DNA from: a virus
IMG/VR virus record: IMGVR_UViG_3300021368_001347
Span: 1 to 26,116 of that record
DNA: 26,116 nucleotides
Reading direction: 5' to 3' (one strand)
Shown here: positions 22,685 to 26,116 of the stretch, piece after piece
How the letters are laid out: the number at the start of each line of letters is the position of its first letter
How positions within the stretch are numbered: position 1 is the first letter of the stretch
Made by a program: the position numbers and the translations under genes
Notes under the pieces: model-generated
Seen by the model: only the letters and a program-made list of their open reading frames with translations
What the model was told of the DNA's origin: nothing
Database searches by the model: none

Positions 22685-23119
22685 TTAAAGATAGTCTTTA
22701 CGTTGATGGTGTTCTGGAACAACCTTACCTAAGGTAATTACTAGAAGCCCATCCTCAAACTCAACTGATCTAACTTCCGTTTCGTCACTGAGTGTCCATG
22801 ATCGTGTGAAAGATCTTTGAGCCACTCCTCTGTGGACATAATTTGTTTCAGATTCTTTGTCTTCTTTTTTTCCATCGACAAAGAGTTTACCGTCTTGTGT
22901 GTAGACATTAACTTCTTCTTTTTTAAATCCTGCTAGTGCTAATTCAAGTCTCGACTCTACGTTACTAACTTGAACTAAGTTGTATGGTGGATAATTAGTT
23001 GTTGTTTCGTGCTGGTTAAACAACCTAGTAAAGTATTCATCCATACCAATACTATGCTTATTTATGCGGTCAATCAAGGCAGGCAGATCCGCAGCGTGAT
23101 ATCGGGTGACTTCTTCCAT
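22685..23119 (-). CDS. Small heat-shock protein (Hsp20/alpha-crystallin)
   Basis: A 144-aa protein typical of T4-like cyanophages. After a 45-residue N-terminal arm, the alpha-crystallin domain reads PPYNLVQVSNVESRLELALA, GFKKEEVNVYTQDGKLFVDG, YVHRGVAQRSFTRSW and VEFEDGLLVITLGK. It would hold unfolding proteins during infection, and a role in assembly or in protecting host photosystems has been proposed for phage homologues. Start ATG 23119 follows AAAGGAGC. It lies after the RegA terminator and so must have its own promoter; a GTTAAATA late-like box is present at 23180-23187 (weak). Confidence 0.92.
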   Translation of the reverse strand: MEEVTRYHAADLPALIDRINKHSIGMDEYFTRLFNQHETTTNYPPYNLVQVSNVESRLELALAGFKKEEVNVYTQDGKLFVDGKKEDKESETNYVHRGVAQRSFTRSWTLSDETEVRSVEFEDGLLVITLGKVVPEHHQRKDYL

Positions 23120-23197
23120 GGTTTTAGCTCCTTTAAAAGCGAGTTTGTGTTTTGTGTACCCTTTCGGCGTACATCATTATTTAACCACAAAGCATAA

Positions 23198-23220
23198 AAA
23201 AAGGGAACCGTAGTTCCCCT
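23198..23220 (-). terminator. Rho-independent terminator after regA
   Basis: The minus strand folds as GGGAAC/GTTCCC (6 bp) with a TACG loop and then seven T. It lies just past the RegA stop codon (23227-23229) and separates the clamp-loader/RegA unit from hsp20. Confidence 0.85.
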
Positions 23221-23226
23221 ACTTTT

Positions 23227-23658
23227 TTATTCGGTTGCTTCTACTTTTTTCTTCTTCCCGATGTTGTATTTGGTCTCAAGTATCCACTCATTCTTCTCTT
23301 TATATGCTAACACCTTGATTTGATTCAAGGGTGCAATATCTGTAACTTTCTCTGGTTCAATTACAGTAACCAGACCCCAATCACAAAGCAGTTGAATAAT
23401 TCTGTTACGTCTCTGAACATCATTCACTGTCAGGTTGGCGTGCTTACCATCCAAGGCAAACAGTTCCTTAAAGTGTACGATGTAATACCGTCCCTGCTTG
23501 TGCAGGATATGACATGACTGGTAGATTTTTTTCTCTTTACGAGATGCGACTCCAATTCTCGTCAGAGTTTCACGTACCTTTAGAAAGTCGTCGGGTTCAT
23601 TCAAGGTAACTTCAATCATTTGGTCGGCAGACCAACGAACTTCAGGTTCAGTAATCAT
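23227..23658 (-). CDS. regA: RegA translational repressor
   Basis: A 143-aa RNA-binding protein that represses early phage mRNAs by occluding their start regions. The RegA hallmark CHILHKQGRYYIVHFKELFA is at about 49-68, followed by LDGKHANLTVNDVQRRNRI. Length is near T4 RegA (122) with a slightly longer basic C-terminus (KYNIGKKKKVEATE). It overlaps gp62 by 4 nt and is followed by a terminator. The order 62-regA-43 follows T4, but here hsp20 and Sm-like genes sit between regA and 43. Confidence 0.93.
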   Translation of the reverse strand: MITEPEVRWSADQMIEVTLNEPDDFLKVRETLTRIGVASRKEKKIYQSCHILHKQGRYYIVHFKELFALDGKHANLTVNDVQRRNRIIQLLCDWGLVTVIEPEKVTDIAPLNQIKVLAYKEKNEWILETKYNIGKKKKVEATE

Positions 23659-24029
23659 CTTTTTCCTCCAGTCTCAAATTTAGATTTAATGAATAACAAT
23701 TGTTCTTTGGTTAGGATGCTCAGAGCCTGTTTTGCTTTTTCGTTATTATATCCATAATAACGTTTTACATAATCTAAATCTCTGATCTCGTCCTTGCGGA
23801 GCCAGGGAGAGAATCTCTTCCGTTTCCTCACACTATTTAGATAAAATGAATATTGAAGTTTTGGATCCAGATGTGAATTCAAATTCATTTCATTAGCAAA
23901 TAGAACCGTATCTAAATGACCAGACATGCAGCGATTTACAATATACGCTGGAAATTTTGCTGAAGGATCTTCCTCAAGAAGATTCTTCTTATTCATATTA
24001 ATCGAGTTCAACCAATCTTTTAGTTCCAA
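23655..24029 (-). CDS. 62: Clamp-loader small subunit, gp62-like
   Basis: A 124-aa protein in the position and with the character of T4 gp62, the small subunit that with gp44 loads the gp45 clamp. It begins MELKDWLNSINMNKKNLLEE and contains FPAYIVNRCMSGHLDTVLFA and SFYLNSVRKRKRFSPWLRK, all familiar from cyanophage gp62. It is shorter than T4 gp62 (187 aa), as usual in cyanophages. The upstream neighbour is a small membrane protein rather than gp44. Confidence 0.87.
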   Translation of the reverse strand: MELKDWLNSINMNKKNLLEEDPSAKFPAYIVNRCMSGHLDTVLFANEMNLNSHLDPKLQYSFYLNSVRKRKRFSPWLRKDEIRDLDYVKRYYGYNNEKAKQALSILTKEQLLFIKSKFETGGKR

Positions 24030-24214
24030 TGTCGAATCACTCCGCTAATAATAAAAATGTTAGTAACCATGTAAGACACAAAAATAACGGTGCGTATGCT
24101 AGCAACGTAATTGTCATAAGGAGCTGTTTTGTCGTCACTGAAACTTCCCAATGCATACTTCCATATTCTCCATATCCTCAACGAATAATTTGAATGTCGT
24201 CGTCTTCTGTCCAT
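24020..24214 (-). CDS. Small membrane protein upstream of gp62
   Basis: A 64-aa ORF. The recognisable core WKYALGSFSDDKTAPYDNYV is followed by a hydrophobic helix (TVIFVSYMVTNIFIISGVI) and the tail RHWN. I know this protein type from beside clamp-loader genes in cyanophages. Start: ATG 24214 gives a basic arm (MDRRRRHSN) overlapping the preceding gene by 37 nt. A TTG at 24181 overlapping the preceding stop as TTGA would give a shorter form nearer the usual N-terminus. It overlaps gp62 by 10 nt. Function unknown. Confidence 0.65.
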   Translation of the reverse strand: MDRRRRHSNYSLRIWRIWKYALGSFSDDKTAPYDNYVASIRTVIFVSYMVTNIFIISGVIRHWN

Positions 24215-25293
24215 AGTTCAACCTTATCTCTAAATCTTCCTTCTGCCTTGAGTTTCTCATATCTCTTAGTTGCCTTTTTCTTCCACCAAGCAATAATATT
24301 CTCAAGGTAAAACTTATCAAAGTTTTGTCCAGGAATTAATTTATCTTGCTCTCCAAGAATCACTTCACGGACATTTGAATATCCATAGTCTGAGATGTAG
24401 AAACGTTTCTTTTGTGTGAGACCAAAAGCAGTTTTAATAACATCATTAAAGTGAATCAACTTGTCTTGGTCTTGAAGAGAGTTTTTAATGATAGAGATCA
24501 TCTTTGTCTGTCTCTTCATCTTTTTAGAAGATGCTTTGTTGTCAGTCAAAGGTGTATTATCATTCAGTCTTGTAAACTCATTGTGGAGTTTATGAAACTG
24601 TTTGTCATGCATCAGAGGAAGGAATTTACTCTCAGTTAGTCCTTTATACCTCATGAATGGTTTAAGACCATCATACTGTGAGGCACTGGTAGCAGACCCG
24701 TAGAGAGACGTTGTTTCAAACAGAGCAATGTCCTTCTCGAATACTTCATTCAAGGTCTCACGGGCAAAATGGGAGCAACACAGCAATGCTAGAAGTTTGC
24801 CACCAAGATAGTTATATCCAAATGGTTGAGATGGAACAATGACAAATCCCATAGCAGCATGTCTATTAAAGATAGACAGATCTGGTTGATGCCCCAACCA
24901 CAGATTCCTAGGTTTAGAATTAATTGTTGGAGATCCAAATCGGATAAACCCCAACACTTTCTTTGTATTTTTCTCAAAGATCATCCAACGCAGTTCCCTT
25001 CCAGGGATGTTAGATTCATTATTATGAGAAGAAACTGCTCTCAAAAGATTGACATAATGTTCCTGAGGAACGCCGCCCTGAAAGCGGTTACCTACAAACT
25101 TAATGTCAAATTCCATATCTTGAGGATGAATATCTTCATTAAAGAACTCATCCTCAAGAGACACCAAAGATGATGAAGAAGAGATAACTTCTTTCTTCAC
25201 AAACCTTAGGTAGTCTTCAATATTAGTAAAGTGGGAGAAATAGTTAATAAACTCATCTGCTGCCCACTGTGCAACTTCTTCAGATACAATCAT
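24178..25293 (-). CDS. Unassigned 371-aa protein, possibly DUF4338/DruA- or GNAT-like
   Basis: ATG 25293 overlaps the Sm-like stop (ATGA). The central part VLGFIRFGSP..RNLWLGH..., then GFVIVPSQPFGYNYLGGKLL and FETTSLYGSATSASQYDGL, follows the order of motifs in DUF4338 (Druantia DruA-type) and Mom/GNAT-like proteins: a G-F-x-S-P strand, a WLG strand, an F-I-x-P strand before a G+LL helix, then E-T and YG. The C-terminal 140 residues are charged and helical (KMKRQTKMISIIKNSL, WWKKKATKRYEKLKAEGRFR). The family call is tentative. It sits among replication genes, where gp44 often lies in relatives. Possible roles include DNA modification or counter-defence, which are inference. Confidence 0.6.
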   Translation of the reverse strand: MIVSEEVAQWAADEFINYFSHFTNIEDYLRFVKKEVISSSSSLVSLEDEFFNEDIHPQDMEFDIKFVGNRFQGGVPQEHYVNLLRAVSSHNNESNIPGRELRWMIFEKNTKKVLGFIRFGSPTINSKPRNLWLGHQPDLSIFNRHAAMGFVIVPSQPFGYNYLGGKLLALLCCSHFARETLNEVFEKDIALFETTSLYGSATSASQYDGLKPFMRYKGLTESKFLPLMHDKQFHKLHNEFTRLNDNTPLTDNKASSKKMKRQTKMISIIKNSLQDQDKLIHFNDVIKTAFGLTQKKRFYISDYGYSNVREVILGEQDKLIPGQNFDKFYLENIIAWWKKKATKRYEKLKAEGRFRDKVELWTEDDDIQIIR

Positions 25294-25574
25294 AGAATCA
25301 ATTTTTTATCGGGGGTAGTAATTCCGCCAAACATCTCACAATACTTGTTTTTCACAGAAGGGTCAAGTGATGCGATATAAACAATGAATTGCTTTGAAAC
25401 TGTAATCTCAGGTTCCTGCTTGTCAACTACAGAGGCCCAAGGAATAAATCCAACACTCTGTTGTTGAGGAATACAAACCAATCCATTTCTTACGGTGATG
25501 GTATCATCAGATTCTTCAACGATTTCTGCAACTACCTCTTCACCAGTGCTAATACGTAATAGTTTTACATTCAT
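25290..25574 (-). CDS. Sm-like small phage protein, copy 3
   Basis: A 94-aa protein from ATG 25574, overlapping the preceding stop as ATGA. MNVKLLRISTGEEVVAEIVE and a GFIPWASVVDKQEPEITVSK stretch look like an Sm/Hfq-type beta barrel common in cyanophages. VSKQFIVYIASLDPSVKNKY aligns with the C-terminal blocks of the two copies before gp43. It could bind RNA or serve as an assembly scaffold, which is unknown. Coupled to the 54-aa membrane protein and the 371-aa protein. Confidence 0.72.
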   Translation of the reverse strand: MNVKLLRISTGEEVVAEIVEESDDTITVRNGLVCIPQQQSVGFIPWASVVDKQEPEITVSKQFIVYIASLDPSVKNKYCEMFGGITTPDKKLIL

Positions 25575-25735
25575 TTGATTATAAACTCCAAAAGGGTGGT
25601 CATTCTATTAAAACTTTGGGACATTTCTCTATATCCAGACCCAACATAAATTTGTCCAAGGACAACGGAAACCGTAGCGATTCCCCAAAAAATATAATAA
25701 TGTTTTGATTTCATTTGATGATTCTTGTTTTTCAT
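25571..25735 (-). CDS. Small single-pass membrane protein, 54 aa
   Basis: ATG 25735 overlaps the PurN stop (ATGA), and its own TGA overlaps the Sm-like ATG. The product starts MKNKNHQMKSKHYYIFWGIA. A transmembrane helix spans about 13-32 (YYIFWGIATVSVVLGQIYVG). A polar helix follows (SQSFNRMTTLLEFIIK). I recognise this as a recurrent T4-like cyanophage protein. Function unknown. Confidence 0.65.
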   Translation of the reverse strand: MKNKNHQMKSKHYYIFWGIATVSVVLGQIYVGSGYREMSQSFNRMTTLLEFIIK

Positions 25736-26116
25736 AATGTTAAACTGTTAATCACTAAAGGGAATAAGCGGTGTTCTGCCTGTTGGACTCTATTGGTGAG
25801 TGTTTCGATAGTGTCCTTTGGGCAGATGGGAACCACAGACTGCTCTATTATTGTACCAGAATCTAGTTCTTCTGTCACGTAGTGAACCGTACATCCAGTA
25901 ATTTTATCTCCACTTTCCAATGCCTGCTGGATGGCATTCAGTCCTTTATATTTGGGAAGGAGTGATGGGTGAATATTAATGATATTCTTAAATGATGAAA
26001 TAACTTTTGGTTTTAAAATCCTCATCCAGCCAGCAAGAACAACTAAATCTACCTTGTATCTTTTTAGAATAGAAATAATCTTATCTTCTTCTGTTGATTT
26101 GCATCTTACATATGGA
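25732..26116 (-). CDS. purN: Phosphoribosylglycinamide formyltransferase, C-terminal part
   Basis: The frame runs from the right edge to 25732, about 127 residues, so the N-terminus is outside. VVLAGWMRILKPKVISSFKN, NIHPSLLPKYKGL and ELDSGTII match PurN. The Asn and His of NIHPS and the Asp of ELDSG correspond to the catalytic Asn106, His108 and Asp144 of E. coli. The enzyme transfers formyl from 10-formyl-THF to GAR in purine synthesis and would supply purines for phage DNA. It heads an ATGA-coupled string. Confidence 0.93.
   Translation of the reverse strand, partial: PYVRCKSTEEDKIISILKRYKVDLVVLAGWMRILKPKVISSFKNIINIHPSLLPKYKGLNAIQQALESGDKITGCTVHYVTEELDSGTIIEQSVVPICPKDTIETLTNRVQQAEHRLFPLVINSLTL

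Noticed and set aside
23180-23187. GTTAAATA upstream of hsp20 as a late promoter
   Set aside because: Differs from TATAAATA at two positions and is 61 nt from the start, unlike the 24-30 nt spacing of most other late boxes here. Mentioned only as weak in the hsp20 entry.

Overview
The window looks like part of the genome of a T4-like marine cyanophage (cyanomyovirus, Prochlorococcus/Synechococcus host range). The replication genes are of T4 type: gp43 polymerase, UvsX, gp41 helicase, gp61 primase, gp62 clamp loader and the RegA repressor. They sit beside genes typical of cyanophages: Hsp20, MazG, class Ia NrdA/NrdB, PurN, a 2OG-Fe(II) oxygenase, a cytidylyltransferase-like protein and many small conserved ORFs. 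The DNA is AT-rich. Every gene and all three tRNAs that I can support lie on the minus strand, so transcription runs from high to low coordinates. Neighbouring genes often overlap as ATGA, TGATG or TAATG. The identification comes from reading sequences, not from a database search.

Layout in transcription order, from the right edge. 26116-22685: PurN (5' end cut off by the window), a 54-aa membrane protein, an Sm-like protein, a 371-aa protein faintly like DUF4338/DruA, a 64-aa membrane protein, gp62, RegA, terminator, Hsp20. 22662-18217: a late promoter, terminator and early promoter packed together, two more Sm-like proteins whose genes overlap by 128 nt, gp43, a 55-aa protein, UvsX. 18230-15074: 2OG oxygenase, gp41, MazG, then four small coupled ORFs. 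15045-9557: a late block of lysine-rich, virion-like proteins (336 aa, 211 aa), tRNA-Ser, a protein with nucleotidyltransferase/ligase motifs, the cytidylyltransferase-like protein, and a 517-aa protein that can only be made by a -1 shift at an A9 run. 9518-7830: small conserved ORFs, one probably structural. 7820-3351: primase, NrdA and NrdB behind one early promoter. 3388-1561: small ORFs, a PD-(D/E)XK nuclease, a 49-aa membrane protein coupled to a phage lysozyme, tRNA-Arg and tRNA-Asn. 1528-1: the N-terminal 509 residues of a LamG/Ig-like tail or adhesin protein that runs off the left edge.

Two promoter classes can be read. One is host sigma-70 type (TTGACA, 17-18 bp, TATAAT), mostly placed in the 3' end of the preceding gene. 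These precede the lysozyme, nuclease, primase/RNR, tRNA-Ser, MazG, uvsX and Sm-like/gp43 units. The other is T4-late type (TATAAATA and variants), about 24-30 nt upstream of presumed virion genes. The logic fits a lytic phage: early units make nucleotides (NrdAB, PurN, MazG) and replicate DNA, and late units make virion proteins. No CRISPR array, insertion sequence or integrase was seen, and no stretch over 300 nt lacks a gene. gp44 and gp45, usually beside gp62, are not in the window.
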